Positions 32,925-41,815 of a DNA stretch of 64,000 bases are shown piece by piece (position 1 is the stretch's first letter; the number at the start of each line of letters is the position of its first letter). The translations under genes were made by a program, and so were the position numbers. A model generated the notes under the pieces. That model searched no databases. It had not been told where the DNA came from and saw only the letters and a list, made by a program, of their open reading frames with translations. Source of the stretch: Planosporangium thailandense (lineage in GTDB: Bacteria; Actinomycetota; Actinomycetes; Mycobacteriales; Micromonosporaceae); NCBI RefSeq assembly GCF_011947195.1, contig NZ_JAATVY010000019.1:62001-126000 (forward strand). The letters run 5' to 3'.

Positions 32925-34526
32925 GTGGCGGACGGACCATCGGTCGGACGTGCTGGCTGGGGCATGGCGACGGCGACCGCGGCCTCACGGGTGACCGGCT
33001 TCGTACGCGTACTGGTGCTTGCCGCCGCGCTCGGCTTCGGCAGCCGGTTGCTGGACAGCTACAACGTGGCGAACACGCTGCCGAACACGGTGTATGACCT
33101 GGTCGCCGGTGGGGCCATGGCGGGCGTCGTCGTGCCGTTGTTGACCCGAGCCGCACTGACCGATCACGACGGCGGTGTCGGCTACGCCCAACGGCTGCTG
33201 TCGTTGCTGGCCTATGGCCTCGGCTTCGTGACCGTACTCTCGGTGCTGCTGGCGCCGTACCTCGTGGATCTGTGCGCGCCCGGATTCACCCCGGATCAGC
33301 GTCAGCTGGCCGTCGTGTTCAGCCGGTACTTCCTACCGCAGATCCTGTTCTACGGTCTGAGCGCCGCAGCCGGTGCTGTGCTCAATATCCGCGGTCGGTT
33401 CGCCGCGCCGACGTGGGCGCCGCTGGTCAACAACGTGGTCGTCATCGCGGTCGGGTCGACCTACCTGGCCGTCGGCGGTGCCACAAGTGTTCCCGCACTG
33501 ACCCCGGCCGAGGTGCTGTTGCTCGCCGTCGGGACCACCAGCGGAGTGATCGCGCAGATGGCGCTCGTCGTACGGGCTCTGGCGCGCAGTGGGTTCCCGC
33601 TACGGCTGCGATTGGACCCGCGTGGCATCGGCGTGCGACGTATCGGCCGCCTCGGTGGCTGGGTGCTGCTGTCGGTGGCTGCGGCGCAGCTACTGTCCAC
33701 GGTCGCCAACAGGATCGCCTCCACCGCCGGCGCGGGTGCGGTCAGTGTCTTCCAATACGCGTACACGTTGTTCCAGTTGCCGTACGCGGTCGTGGCGTTG
33801 TCGTTGATGACCGCGATTCTGCCCCGGCTGAGCCGTCATGCGGCCCACCGCGACTACCCGCAGCTCATCGACGGTCTGTCCCGCAGCTTACGGCTGACCG
33901 GCGCGGTCCTCGTCCCCGTCGCGGCAGCGATGGTGGCGCTTGGTCCGTACCTCGCCGTTCTGTTGTTCGCCCACGGACACAGCGATCCCATGGCCGTCAG
34001 CCTGCTCGGTGCGACGGTGGCAGCCTTCGGACTCCTGCTGCTGCCGTTCACCGGCTACATGATCCTGCTCCGTGGGTTCTACGCCCTTCAGGACACCAGG
34101 ACACCAGCGTTGGTCACCACCTTCGTCAGCGTCGTCGGGATCGGTGGTTGCCTCGCCGCCCGCAGGTTGCTCGCCGGTCATGACCTCGTCGTCGGCCTGC
34201 CTGCCGCGTACGCGCTGGCCTACGCCTGCGGCCTGGTCGCCGCAGGGCTGCTGCTACGCCGCCGCATGGGGCGACTCGACGGTCGTCGCGTGGCCCGCAG
34301 CTACACGCGGATGACGGTCGCGGTCATCGTGGCGGTGGGCGTTGCCGCCACGGTCGCGCACGTCACCGCACCACACGTCGGAACCGGATGGGCCGGCTCG
34401 TCGGTCATCCTCGCCGCGGCGGCCCTGGCCGGCGCGGCGAGCTACGCCGCCGTGGCCCGACTGGTTCGCCTCGGCGAACTGCGTGAGATCGTCGTCGCGA
34501 CGTTCGCCGGCTTCCGCGCAACCTGA
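32925..34526 (+). CDS. MurJ/MviN-family lipid II flippase-like protein
   Basis: 533 residues from a GTG at 32925 (AGGAA upstream). About 14 membrane segments. Family motifs include ATAASRVTGFVRVLVLAAALGF at the start (broken here as ATAASRVTGF, VRVLVLAAALG), NTLPNTVYDLVAGGAMAGVVVPLL, and LFQLPYAVVALSLMTAILPRLS. MurJ moves the peptidoglycan precursor lipid II across the membrane. This copy has no C-terminal kinase-like domain as in mycobacterial MviN, and its neighbours are not wall genes, so it may be a paralogue serving another polymer or a special growth stage. Confidence 0.85.
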   Translation: MADGPSVGRAGWGMATATAASRVTGFVRVLVLAAALGFGSRLLDSYNVANTLPNTVYDLVAGGAMAGVVVPLLTRAALTDHDGGVGYAQRLLSLLAYGLGFVTVLSVLLAPYLVDLCAPGFTPDQRQLAVVFSRYFLPQILFYGLSAAAGAVLNIRGRFAAPTWAPLVNNVVVIAVGSTYLAVGGATSVPALTPAEVLLLAVGTTSGVIAQMALVVRALARSGFPLRLRLDPRGIGVRRIGRLGGWVLLSVAAAQLLSTVANRIASTAGAGAVSVFQYAYTLFQLPYAVVALSLMTAILPRLSRHAAHRDYPQLIDGLSRSLRLTGAVLVPVAAAMVALGPYLAVLLFAHGHSDPMAVSLLGATVAAFGLLLLPFTGYMILLRGFYALQDTRTPALVTTFVSVVGIGGCLAARRLLAGHDLVVGLPAAYALAYACGLVAAGLLLRRRMGRLDGRRVARSYTRMTVAVIVAVGVAATVAHVTAPHVGTGWAGSSVILAAAALAGAASYAAVARLVRLGELREIVVATFAGFRAT

Positions 34527-34594
34527 GCGTGACCGCGGTCCGAAGGGGCGTATCAACGACAAAGAGTCCTATCAACGACACACGGCCGGCGCGA

Positions 34595-35203
34595 CTACCC
34601 GCCTGGTCGTTCGACCGGCTGTTCCGTCTTCGGGCGGGCGCGGAGGTGCGCGCGTTCGCCCTGCGCGCCGAACAGGCTGAGAAACTCGACCGGGGCGGCG
34701 TCGGCGGCGCCGAACCAGTGCGGTACCCGGGTGTTGAACTCGGCCGCTTCGCCTGGTGAGAGCACCAGATCGTGTTCACCGAGGACGAGCCGCAGCCGTC
34801 CGTTGAGGACGTAGAGCCATTCGTAGCCCTCGTGGGTCTGCGGGGCGGGCTCTCTCCGGTGACTGCTGGCCGGGATCACGAGCTTGTACGCCTGAATGCC
34901 GCCGGAGCGCCGGGTCAGGGGCACCATCGTCATGCCGTGACGGGTGACCGGGCGCAGGTGGATGCGTGGATCTCCGGTGGGTGGGGCGCCGACGAGTTCG
35001 TCGAGCGTGACGCCGTGAGCTCTGGCCAAGGGGAGCAGTAGCTCGAGGGTCGGCCGGCGGGCGCCGGACTCCAGCCGGGACAGGGTGCTCACCGAGATGC
35101 CGGTCGCTGCCGACAGGTCGGCCAGCGTGGTGTCGCGTTGCCGGCGCAGCGCGCGTAGCCGGGGTCCGACCACACCGAGCACCCGGTCGAGGTCGCTGTC
35201 CAT
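34595..35203 (-). CDS. XRE-family regulator with cupin domain
   Basis: 202 residues from the ATG at 35203; an in-frame start at 35281 would overlap the control region. The helix-turn-helix (about 14-70) reads GPRLRALRRQRDTTLADLSA and TGISVSTLSRLESGARRPTL. The C-terminal cupin (about 95-190) has THEGYEWLYVLNGRLRLVLG, then LVLSPGEAAEFNTRVPHWFG. It probably senses a small metabolite. It diverges from the thioredoxin-reductase-like gene at 35283 and likely controls it. Confidence 0.9.
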   Translation of the reverse strand: MDSDLDRVLGVVGPRLRALRRQRDTTLADLSAATGISVSTLSRLESGARRPTLELLLPLARAHGVTLDELVGAPPTGDPRIHLRPVTRHGMTMVPLTRRSGGIQAYKLVIPASSHRREPAPQTHEGYEWLYVLNGRLRLVLGEHDLVLSPGEAAEFNTRVPHWFGAADAAPVEFLSLFGAQGERAHLRARPKTEQPVERPGG

Positions 35204-35212
35204 GTCACCAGT

Positions 35213-35237
35213 TTGCCAGATCAGCAACGTAGTTTGC
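35213..35237. promoter_or_regulatory. Three alternating TTGC/GCAA half sites
   Basis: TTGC (35213-35216), GCAA (35224-35227), TTGC (35234-35237), with a repeated AGTTTGC, between the divergent XRE-cupin and flavoprotein genes. Likely binding region of the XRE protein. Confidence 0.45.
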
Positions 35238-35282
35238 AGCAGCGGCTGCCGGGCCTGCATGGTCGTCGTGGAGGTGGTCACG

Positions 35283-36329
35283 ATGACCGAGCGGCTGCGG
35301 GACGGCTATGGCAGGGACGGGTACGGCAGGGACGGGCACGGCAGGGACGGCTATCGCAGGGACAGCTATGACGTGGTGGTGGTCGGTGGCGGCGCTGCGG
35401 GGTTGAGCGGGGCGTTGATGTTGGCGCGGGCGCGGCGGTCGGTGGTGGTGATCGACGCGGGCGCGCCGCGCAACGCCCCCGCTGCGGGCGTGCACGGGCT
35501 CCTGGCCCGCGACGGGATGCGGCCGACCGACTTGCTGGAGCGCGGCCGGGCGGAGGTCCGTGGCTACGGCGGTCGCATTGTGCCCGGTGAGGTGGGCGCC
35601 GTGGCCCGCGATGACGACCGGTTCGCGGTGACGCTGGTCGACGGCCGGACGGTCCGTGCGCGGCGGCTGCTGGTGGCCACCGGGCTGGTCGACGAGCTGC
35701 CGGACGTACCGGGGCTGCGCGATCGCTGGGGCCGGGACGTGGTGCACTGCCCGTACTGTCATGGCTGGGAGGTTCGTGACCGGGCCATCGGTGTGCTGGC
35801 AAGCGGACCGTTGGCGGTGCATCAGGCATTGCTGTTTCGGCAGTGGAGCGCCGACGTCACGTTTTTCTCCCACACCGCGCCGCCGCCGACCGACGAGGAG
35901 GCGGAGCAGTTGGCTGCCCGTGGCATCAGCGTGGTGGACGGTGAGGTGGCGTCGCTGGAAATCGTGGAGGACCGGCTCACGGGAGTACGACTGAGCGACG
36001 GCACGGTGGTCGGCTGCGAGGTGTTGGCGGTGTCGTCACGGATGGCGGCGCGCGCCGACTTCCTGTCGGCGCTCGGGCTGCGGCCGGCGGAACATCCGGC
36101 CGGGGTGGGCGAGCACATCCCCGCCGACCCGACCGGCCGAACCGACGTGCCCGGGGTTTGGGTCGCGGGCAACGTCACCGATCTGGCGGCCCAGGTCGGT
36201 ACCGCCGCGGCGGCGGGCGCTACCGCGGCGGCCGCGATCAATGCCGACCTGGTCGCCGAGGAGACCCGCCAGGCGGTCGCCGCCTACCGGGACCCGATCT
36301 CTGCCGCGCCCGGAGCGCATCCGGCCTGA
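35283..36329 (+). CDS. Thioredoxin-reductase-like FAD oxidoreductase
   Basis: 348 residues from the ATG at 35283 (GGAGGT 9 nt upstream). The first 30 residues are DGYGR-like five-residue repeats from a 15-bp repeat, absent in relatives. Then VVVGGGAAGLSGALMLARAR (FAD), CPYCHGWE with the redox Cys pair at about 155-160, and GVWVAGNVTDLAAQVGTAAA (second FAD motif). No thioredoxin gene is adjacent. It may reduce a disulfide or act as an oxidase of the short bacillithiol/gliotoxin-reductase-like type. Probably regulated by the divergent XRE-cupin protein. Confidence 0.88.
   Translation: MTERLRDGYGRDGYGRDGHGRDGYRRDSYDVVVVGGGAAGLSGALMLARARRSVVVIDAGAPRNAPAAGVHGLLARDGMRPTDLLERGRAEVRGYGGRIVPGEVGAVARDDDRFAVTLVDGRTVRARRLLVATGLVDELPDVPGLRDRWGRDVVHCPYCHGWEVRDRAIGVLASGPLAVHQALLFRQWSADVTFFSHTAPPPTDEEAEQLAARGISVVDGEVASLEIVEDRLTGVRLSDGTVVGCEVLAVSSRMAARADFLSALGLRPAEHPAGVGEHIPADPTGRTDVPGVWVAGNVTDLAAQVGTAAAAGATAAAAINADLVAEETRQAVAAYRDPISAAPGAHPA
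35305..35370. repeat. 15-bp repeats at the 5' end of the flavoprotein gene
   Basis: Four to five copies of gacggxtaxggcagg encode DGYGR, DGYGR, DGHGR, DGYRR at residues about 7-26. Confidence 0.85.
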
Positions 36330-36450
36330 CCTGTGAGCGAAGCGGCTCCATCGACAGGGTGCGTGAGCACGGACCGGGCGGTGGCGCCGCTGCGCGCGCG
36401 ACTTCGAGGGGCACGTGAGTTCATGGCCGGCGCGGATACCGGCTGAGCTG

Positions 36451-37512
36451 TCACAGGCCGGTACTCGGGTCCGGCACCGTGACCGGCGCCGGCGTCGGCG
36501 CGCCGAACACCGTCGCCACCGTGTCGCTGACCGCCTGCACCCCGGCGTCGATCGTGCCGCTGCCCGGTGGCAGGTGGTACATCACCGCCACCACGTACCG
36601 GGCGTTCGGCCCGGCGAAGCCCACCGTACTGGTACACCAGTGTTTTCCGCCCGGGTCCGACTCGATCGACCAGCCGTCCTTGGTGCCCGGCTGCTGCGCC
36701 GGCCCGGCCGCCCACACACCCCACTGCTGGATCGTGCCGACGTGGCGCATCGCGTTCATGATGTAGTCCCGGTCGGTCGCGTTGAGCTTCTCCAGCACGT
36801 ACGACATCAGCCGCTGCAGATCCTCGGCCGAACATTTCATGAACCCCCAGTACCGGGGGAAGCCGGGCACGAAGGTCAGGCCCGTCATGCCGTACACCTG
36901 TTGGAAGCGGGGCACCATCGTGTCTTTGCCGTAGCGCTTCCACAGCGCGTCGGCCGCGTCGTTGTCCGACGTGCTGAACATGGCCGCGATCTGCTGACGG
37001 GCCGTGGAATCGACGGTCACCTCGCCGGCGCGGGCGCGCTCCAGCACGCTGGTCGCGATCGCCAGCTTGATCGTGGAGCTGGTCCACATGACGTGGTCGG
37101 TGGTGCCCGCCCGCCATACGGCGCCGGTCTGCCGGTCCCGGACGATGATTCCCAGGTACCCCGGCTTGCTCTTGACCAGGGCGGTGGCGGCATCGAAGCG
37201 GCGCTGCTGGTCGCAGCCCCACTGCCCACAGGAGGCGGCCGCGTCGCGGCTCGCCGACGGCGTCGGCGAGCCAGGCGTCGCCGACGCGCTACCCGCCGTG
37301 GGCGACCCACCGGCGGAAGCCGACGGCAGGTGGCCGGCGCTGACCCATTTCACCTGCGCACCTTTCGTCTGTCCACCGGCGCAGCCGCTGAGCGGCACCG
37401 CCAGGCTGAGCAGCACCGCCAGGCTGAGCAGCACCGCCAGGCTGCGAAATACCGCCAGGCTGGGCCCTTTCGCCGTGACCGGTCCGGTGATGGGTGTCCG
37501 TCGCCTCGTCAC
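36451..37512 (-). CDS. Lipoprotein of the serine beta-lactamase/transpeptidase-like fold
   Basis: 353 residues. Signal with six-residue repeats (LAVLLS, from 18-bp DNA repeats at about 37390-37460) and lipobox LSGC near 44. A Ser/Thr/Pro linker precedes the domain (about 110-340). Ser-x-x-Lys appears in SSTIKLAIA, Ser-Asp-Asn in FSTSDNDAAD, and a KDGW replaces the class A KTG triad. This is the class A beta-lactamase arrangement. It may be a lactamase or a non-hydrolysing relative; the changed KTG makes resistance activity uncertain. It lies 9 bp from the esterase gene upstream on the same strand, so it is probably co-transcribed. Confidence 0.82.
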   Translation of the reverse strand: MTRRRTPITGPVTAKGPSLAVFRSLAVLLSLAVLLSLAVPLSGCAGGQTKGAQVKWVSAGHLPSASAGGSPTAGSASATPGSPTPSASRDAAASCGQWGCDQQRRFDAATALVKSKPGYLGIIVRDRQTGAVWRAGTTDHVMWTSSTIKLAIATSVLERARAGEVTVDSTARQQIAAMFSTSDNDAADALWKRYGKDTMVPRFQQVYGMTGLTFVPGFPRYWGFMKCSAEDLQRLMSYVLEKLNATDRDYIMNAMRHVGTIQQWGVWAAGPAQQPGTKDGWSIESDPGGKHWCTSTVGFAGPNARYVVAVMYHLPPGSGTIDAGVQAVSDTVATVFGAPTPAPVTVPDPSTGL

Positions 37513-37521
37513 CCGGCGAGA

Positions 37522-38442
37522 CTACTGCCCGCGTCTCCAGCCCGCGTTGAGGAACGCCACACAATCGGAGACGGCCGGGTACCAGCCATCGGGGCCGTGC
37601 CCACCGGGCGGGTGGACCACCGTCACGTTGACCGAGTGTCGCGTGAGGATCGCGGCGAACCGGTCGGCTTCGCCGTGGATGGATCCCACCGTCAGCGGAG
37701 TGTCCTCATCGGCTCCTTCGACCAGGAAGAACCGCAGTTGGCGGGAGGTGACGTCGGAGACGAGCCGATCGGGGGCGTGCGCGGGGCTGTCGGCGCCGAA
37801 GACCCCGTCGGGGTCGTCGGCGTGGAAGTAACCGCCAAACGAGGCGACCTGGCTGTACAGGTCCGGGTGGCGCAGTGCCAGGACGGCCGCCCCGTACCCG
37901 CCCATGGAGAAACCGGCGATCGCGCGCAGTCGGGCGCTGCGCCGGTGATTGCCCTCGGTCTGCTGGATGACCGGCCCGGTGAGGAAGGACTCGAGCGCGA
38001 AGCGGCCGCTCGCGTCGTCGCCCCACTCGGTGTCCCAGGTACCGGCCCGTCCGTCGGGGGCGGCGACGACGAACGGCACGCCTGTGCGGCACATGGCCGC
38101 GTCGAGTGCGCCGACCTGGTCGTTGAGCGTGGCCTCCGGGTCACCCGGGTACCCGTGCAGCAGGTACAGCACCGGCAGGTCGGCGCGATCGGTGCCCGCC
38201 GGATGGTGGATCCACACCCGCCGCTCACCGTCGGGGGCGCTCGCGTCGGGTACGGAGGCGATCCGGTCCCAGCCGCGGGAGCAGACGCCTGCGGGTCGCG
38301 CCCGGCCGGTCCCGTGCAGCAGCGCCCCGGCGACCGTGGCGACGAGGCAGAGCGCCACCGCGGGGCTCAGCCTGCGGGCCGTCCGCGCGAGATGGGGGAG
38401 GAGGCGGCGTGCCGGTGTACGTCGCATCGGTGTACGTCGCAT
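37522..38442 (-). CDS. Secreted esterase, alpha/beta hydrolase (antigen-85/esterase D-like)
   Basis: 306 residues. Basic N-terminus with MRRTP repeated (15-bp repeat at 38408-38452), then one hydrophobic export segment (about 28-45). The domain has VLYLLHGYPGD, nucleophile Ser in GFSMGGYGAAV, and His in PPGGHGPDGW. This places it with the putative esterase/S-formylglutathione hydrolase/mycolyltransferase group. Its neighbour at 38475 carries the same domain. Substrate unknown; an exported acyl transferase or esterase acting on surface lipids is plausible. Confidence 0.87.
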   Translation of the reverse strand: MRRTPMRRTPARRLLPHLARTARRLSPAVALCLVATVAGALLHGTGRARPAGVCSRGWDRIASVPDASAPDGERRVWIHHPAGTDRADLPVLYLLHGYPGDPEATLNDQVGALDAAMCRTGVPFVVAAPDGRAGTWDTEWGDDASGRFALESFLTGPVIQQTEGNHRRSARLRAIAGFSMGGYGAAVLALRHPDLYSQVASFGGYFHADDPDGVFGADSPAHAPDRLVSDVTSRQLRFFLVEGADEDTPLTVGSIHGEADRFAAILTRHSVNVTVVHPPGGHGPDGWYPAVSDCVAFLNAGWRRGQ

Positions 38443-38474
38443 CGGTGAACGTCACACGCGCGGCCCGTGGCGGC

Positions 38475-40112
38475 TCAGCGCAGCCCGGCGTCGGCGCTCA
38501 ACCCCGGCAGGACCCTGGCGAACGCGTCGCTGGCGAACTGCCAGTTGTGACCGCCGATCCCGGTGAACTGATGCACCTTCAGGCCTCCTTTCGCCGCCGC
38601 CGCCGCGAGCTTACGCGCCACCGCCAGCTTGTCGGGGTCGTTGATGCCGGCGGCGAACCAGCCCGTCATTCCCGCGTAGTGGCGGCTACGTAGCAGCCGT
38701 ACCGGGTCGTGGTCCTCCATCGCCGCCTTCGACCCGCCGAACAGCGCCAACCGGGTGTGTTCCCGGTTGCCCAGATTAGGCCATTGGTCGCCGGCGAGAT
38801 CGACGAAATGCCGGAAGACGTCCGGGTGTCCGAGCGCCAGGTCGAGCGCGCAGGTGCCGCCGGCCGAGAACCCGGCGATCCCCCACCGGCCGGGGAACTG
38901 CGGCACGCGCAGGGTCCTGGTCACGAACGCCGGGACGTCGGTGGTCAGGTAGGTTTCGGCCTTGCCCCGCGGGCCGTCCACACACTCGGTGTCGCCGGTG
39001 GCCGAGCCGTTCTGGTCGACGAAGAGCAGGATCGGTGCCCGGCCGTGGTGGGTGGCGGCGTACGCGTCAGCCGTCGCCATGGCCCGTCCGGAGGTCGGCC
39101 ACTGCATCGGGCTACCGGGCGCCCCGGACAACATGACGATCACCGGCAGCTTGGTACGCGCCGACGTGAAGTACGCCGGCGGCAGGTAGACGCTGCCGGG
39201 CCGGTGGGCGAAGTGCGACCTCGTGGCCGGCGGGTCCAGCGCGACGAGCATCCCCTTGTTCCGGGCGAGGAAACCGCGGGGCGGAAGCGGTCGGGAATCG
39301 CCCAGCGCTCCCCGGAAGGGTGCCCTGCCGCCACGGATGTGGCCCTCGAGGAACCGACCGTCGATCAGCCGCGTGTGTCCGAGCAGATCGCCGACGGTCG
39401 GCCAGACCCCGTACTCGTTGTTGATCAGTAACAGCGCGCCGCTGAGCGTCAGCGGCACCGCTGCGGCGGCCGCGGCCCGGCGCAGCGCTCCCGGCGCCGT
39501 CGCGATGGCCGGGAGTCCGATCAGCGCGGCCAGAGCGAGGAAGACCCACAGGGCGAAGGAAGGGGGGTACGGCTCCACGACCGTGCCCGTCAGCCGCAGG
39601 ATGGCGGCGGCGGCTCCGGTCAGCACGGCAGCGGCCAGCATGACGACCGGCAGTCGGACGGTCAGCCAGCGCCGTGGCCTGGAAGCCCCCCGTCTGGAAA
39701 CCCAGGAGCCGATCAGCGCGAGCGCCGCCAGCACTTCGAGTGTGGGGGCGAGGGCCGGTCCCAGCAGCGGGATGCCGTCGAACCGACCGGCGCGCGCCGC
39801 CCGTACGGTCAGGATCGCCGCCACCGTGATCACCGACAGCCCGATCATCAGTGCCGTGACCGCCGGCACCGTGATCCTGCGGGCCGGAACGGCCGCGGGA
39901 ACGGTCGCCGGATCGGTCGTCCGACCGGGTGCGGCCGCGCCACGCCGGGCCGGGAGCACACGCGCTGCGGCACGGCGCATGAGCCGGGCGGGGAGCCCTC
40001 GTGTCCTGCTCGGGGCAGCGGGGCGCTCAGGTGGCGCGACCTGCCCGCGATCCGCCGTGGTCGGTGGGCGGGTCGGCTTATCGGCGAAGGGACGCTGGCT
40101 CACCGCCTCCAT
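38475..40112 (-). CDS. Membrane protein with C-terminal esterase domain
   Basis: 545 residues from the ATG at 40112 (GGGAG upstream). A long basic/Pro-rich cytoplasmic tail (about 1-75) leads to four membrane helices (about 80-240). The extracellular alpha/beta hydrolase domain (about 290-545) has LPVIVMLSGAPGSP, nucleophile Ser in GFSAGGTCALDLA, and His in GIGGHNWQFA. This is the esterase/PHB depolymerase/antigen-85-like fold. It is 32 bp upstream of the secreted esterase gene on the same strand, suggesting that both act on the same surface substrate. Confidence 0.87.
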   Translation of the reverse strand: MEAVSQRPFADKPTRPPTTADRGQVAPPERPAAPSRTRGLPARLMRRAAARVLPARRGAAAPGRTTDPATVPAAVPARRITVPAVTALMIGLSVITVAAILTVRAARAGRFDGIPLLGPALAPTLEVLAALALIGSWVSRRGASRPRRWLTVRLPVVMLAAAVLTGAAAAILRLTGTVVEPYPPSFALWVFLALAALIGLPAIATAPGALRRAAAAAAVPLTLSGALLLINNEYGVWPTVGDLLGHTRLIDGRFLEGHIRGGRAPFRGALGDSRPLPPRGFLARNKGMLVALDPPATRSHFAHRPGSVYLPPAYFTSARTKLPVIVMLSGAPGSPMQWPTSGRAMATADAYAATHHGRAPILLFVDQNGSATGDTECVDGPRGKAETYLTTDVPAFVTRTLRVPQFPGRWGIAGFSAGGTCALDLALGHPDVFRHFVDLAGDQWPNLGNREHTRLALFGGSKAAMEDHDPVRLLRSRHYAGMTGWFAAGINDPDKLAVARKLAAAAAKGGLKVHQFTGIGGHNWQFASDAFARVLPGLSADAGLR

Positions 40113-40386
40113 GATGGCGCTCCCTGTCGACCCCTGCGCACCGCAAACGGGTCGCCGGGGTGGCGCAGGAGGGGTCGCACGCAGATGGCGTCACATCACG
40201 CATCCGGCGCAGTAAGCACAGAAGGTTCCTTTCGCTCATACGGGTGCAGCAACCGGTATGACCGGCATCACCAATGCTGTTGGTCACGAGATCAACACGC
40301 TGCGTGTGCGGAATGTGCCGGTTAGGGTCAAGTCACACCAGAACCACCGGGCCCGCCCGGCCGCCCCTGTCCCCCGCGTTGGAGCC

Positions 40387-40596
40387 ATGAAGCCACCGAA
40401 GAACCACCGGTGCGGAAAGCACGTCGTCATCGCCAACCCCGCCTCGCAGATTCCGGTCTGGGTGGCCTGCGGGGTCCACCGCGCCGGCGAGCGGCAGATC
40501 CGTGACCGCTTCGACACGATCGTCCGACTGGAGTTCTACGGCGAAGAGATCCTGCGGCTGGGGTGGACCGTTCAGTACGGGATGCTCGACCGCTAG
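40387..40596 (+). CDS. Small hypothetical protein
   Basis: 69 residues from the ATG at 40387 (GGAG immediately upstream). An in-frame ATG at 40258 would add sequence without coding bias. It contains two Cys and two His (HRCGKHVV, ACGVH) that could bind a metal, then a charged helix and LEFYGEEILRLGWTVQYG. I do not recognise it. It sits between divergent and convergent genes. The stretch after its stop (40597-40644) holds short cgtcgatc repeats. Confidence 0.55.
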   Translation: MKPPKNHRCGKHVVIANPASQIPVWVACGVHRAGERQIRDRFDTIVRLEFYGEEILRLGWTVQYGMLDR

Positions 40597-40644
40597 CTCG
40601 TCGATCGCCTCGTCGATCAGCTCGTCGGTCGGCTTGTCGATCGA

Positions 40645-41070
40645 CTACGGCGGCGGGGCCGCCGAGGTGATGCGCTGCCGGAGTGCGGGTTCGTCGGCCG
40701 GCGCACAGCGCAGGAGCACGACCAACCGGTCCGGCTCGCGGGTGGCTACTCCGCGCAGGACGGCCAGTAGCGTGCGTAACTGCGCCTGCGGCTCGTCGGC
40801 CAGCAGGTGGACGGCGTCGTCGACCACGACCGTCAGGGGCGCCTCTGCGACGAGATCGGCCAGGCTGTCGGCGAGGGCGTCCCAGTTGCGGCCGAAGTAC
40901 TCCGGCAGTGACAGCCGCGCCGCCCACTCCGAGAACAGGCCCGCTCGACTGCGACATGCCCGCCCCTGTACGTGGACGGCGCCAGCGTGAGCGGTGCCAG
41001 CGTGGACGGCCCGGTCCGGCGGTGCGCCGGTCGACAGGCGCAGCCAGGGTGCGAATGAAGATGGCGTCAC
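40645..41070 (-). CDS. Barstar-family ribonuclease inhibitor
   Basis: 141 residues. The GTG at 41070 overlaps the RNase stop (GTGA). The barstar core is LFSEWAARLSLPEYFGRNWD, followed by ALADSLADLV and PLTVVVDDAVHLL. Tyr-Phe-Gly-x-Asn-x-Asp-Ala-Leu with nearby Asp residues is the barnase-binding helix of the family. The N-terminus (about 1-38) is an Ala/His/Gly-rich extension with HAGTAHAGAVH repeats. Partner of the RNase encoded just upstream: it should protect the producing cell from that enzyme. Confidence 0.88.
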   Translation of the reverse strand: MTPSSFAPWLRLSTGAPPDRAVHAGTAHAGAVHVQGRACRSRAGLFSEWAARLSLPEYFGRNWDALADSLADLVAEAPLTVVVDDAVHLLADEPQAQLRTLLAVLRGVATREPDRLVVLLRCAPADEPALRQRITSAAPPP

Positions 41071-41543
41071 AGCTTGTAGAAGTCGGCGTAGTGGTCGGGC
41101 GAGTACCAGGTCGTCCCGGTCGACCGGTTGACGACGATCCGGTACGCGTCGCGGTGTGCTCCGTAGGGCCTGGGGTAGACGTCGTACTCGTAGTAGGTCG
41201 CGCCTGACGGCAGTTGGCCCTCGTAGTTGTTGTACTGCCCGCCGGCGAAGTTGTACTCACCGTCGCTCCAGTGGTACCAGCCGCGCGAGGTGGGGAAGCC
41301 GAGGCTCTGCCAGCCGCTGCGGGCGGTCCGGGCGTCGGCGCAGCCCGTGATCGTGCACGAGCTGTGCGCGGCGGCGAAGGCTCGCGCGGCGGTCGGGGGC
41401 GCCGCGACGGCCGGGCCCAGCAGCGCGGCGCCTACCAGGACGATCGTCAGGGCGACCGACCGGGCGAGCGTTGCCATGAAGCGGAGCCGGCGGGCCGGCG
41501 TCAGCCGCTGCGGGTGGGCGGCGGGGGTGGTGTGAGCGGTCAC
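41067..41543 (-). CDS. Secreted guanyl-specific ribonuclease (RNase Sa/barnase family)
   Basis: 158 residues from a GTG at 41543 with GGAGGT upstream. A signal peptide spans about 1-48. The mature enzyme (about 58-158) matches microbial N1/T1/Sa RNases, with catalytic Glu119 in YYEYDV, Arg135 in AYRIVV and His151 in DHYADFY. Two cysteines (SCTITGC) lie near its start. It cuts RNA after guanine. The immediate, overlapping barstar gene marks an exported toxin and immunity pair. There is no contact or secretion module besides the signal peptide. Confidence 0.9.
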   Translation of the reverse strand: MTAHTTPAAHPQRLTPARRLRFMATLARSVALTIVLVGAALLGPAVAAPPTAARAFAAAHSSCTITGCADARTARSGWQSLGFPTSRGWYHWSDGEYNFAGGQYNNYEGQLPSGATYYEYDVYPRPYGAHRDAYRIVVNRSTGTTWYSPDHYADFYKL

Positions 41544-41815
41544 GGAGACCTCCGGTGCCGAGGGCTGGCCCGGGTGCGGGCCATATCACGAAACAGTCTT
41601 AATAGATTCTCTGTTGTCGATGTGAACGGGCGGAACACCCTCGGCGGAATATTCATTGACCGTGAACGAATGATTGGCCGTGGCCGAATGATCGACCGTC
41701 CGGCGCCGTGTACGGGCGGCAGCGCTGACCCGGGCCGCTTACGATCGACCGGGAGCTCCGACGGAGAGTGTCGACGGGGAGCTCGGTGCGCGGTGACCGC
41801 GACGGGGGCACGCCA

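Noticed and set aside
37522-40112. True mycolyltransferases (antigen 85)
   Set aside because: The fold is similar, but the organism type is unlikely to make mycolic acids; only a general esterase assignment is supported.
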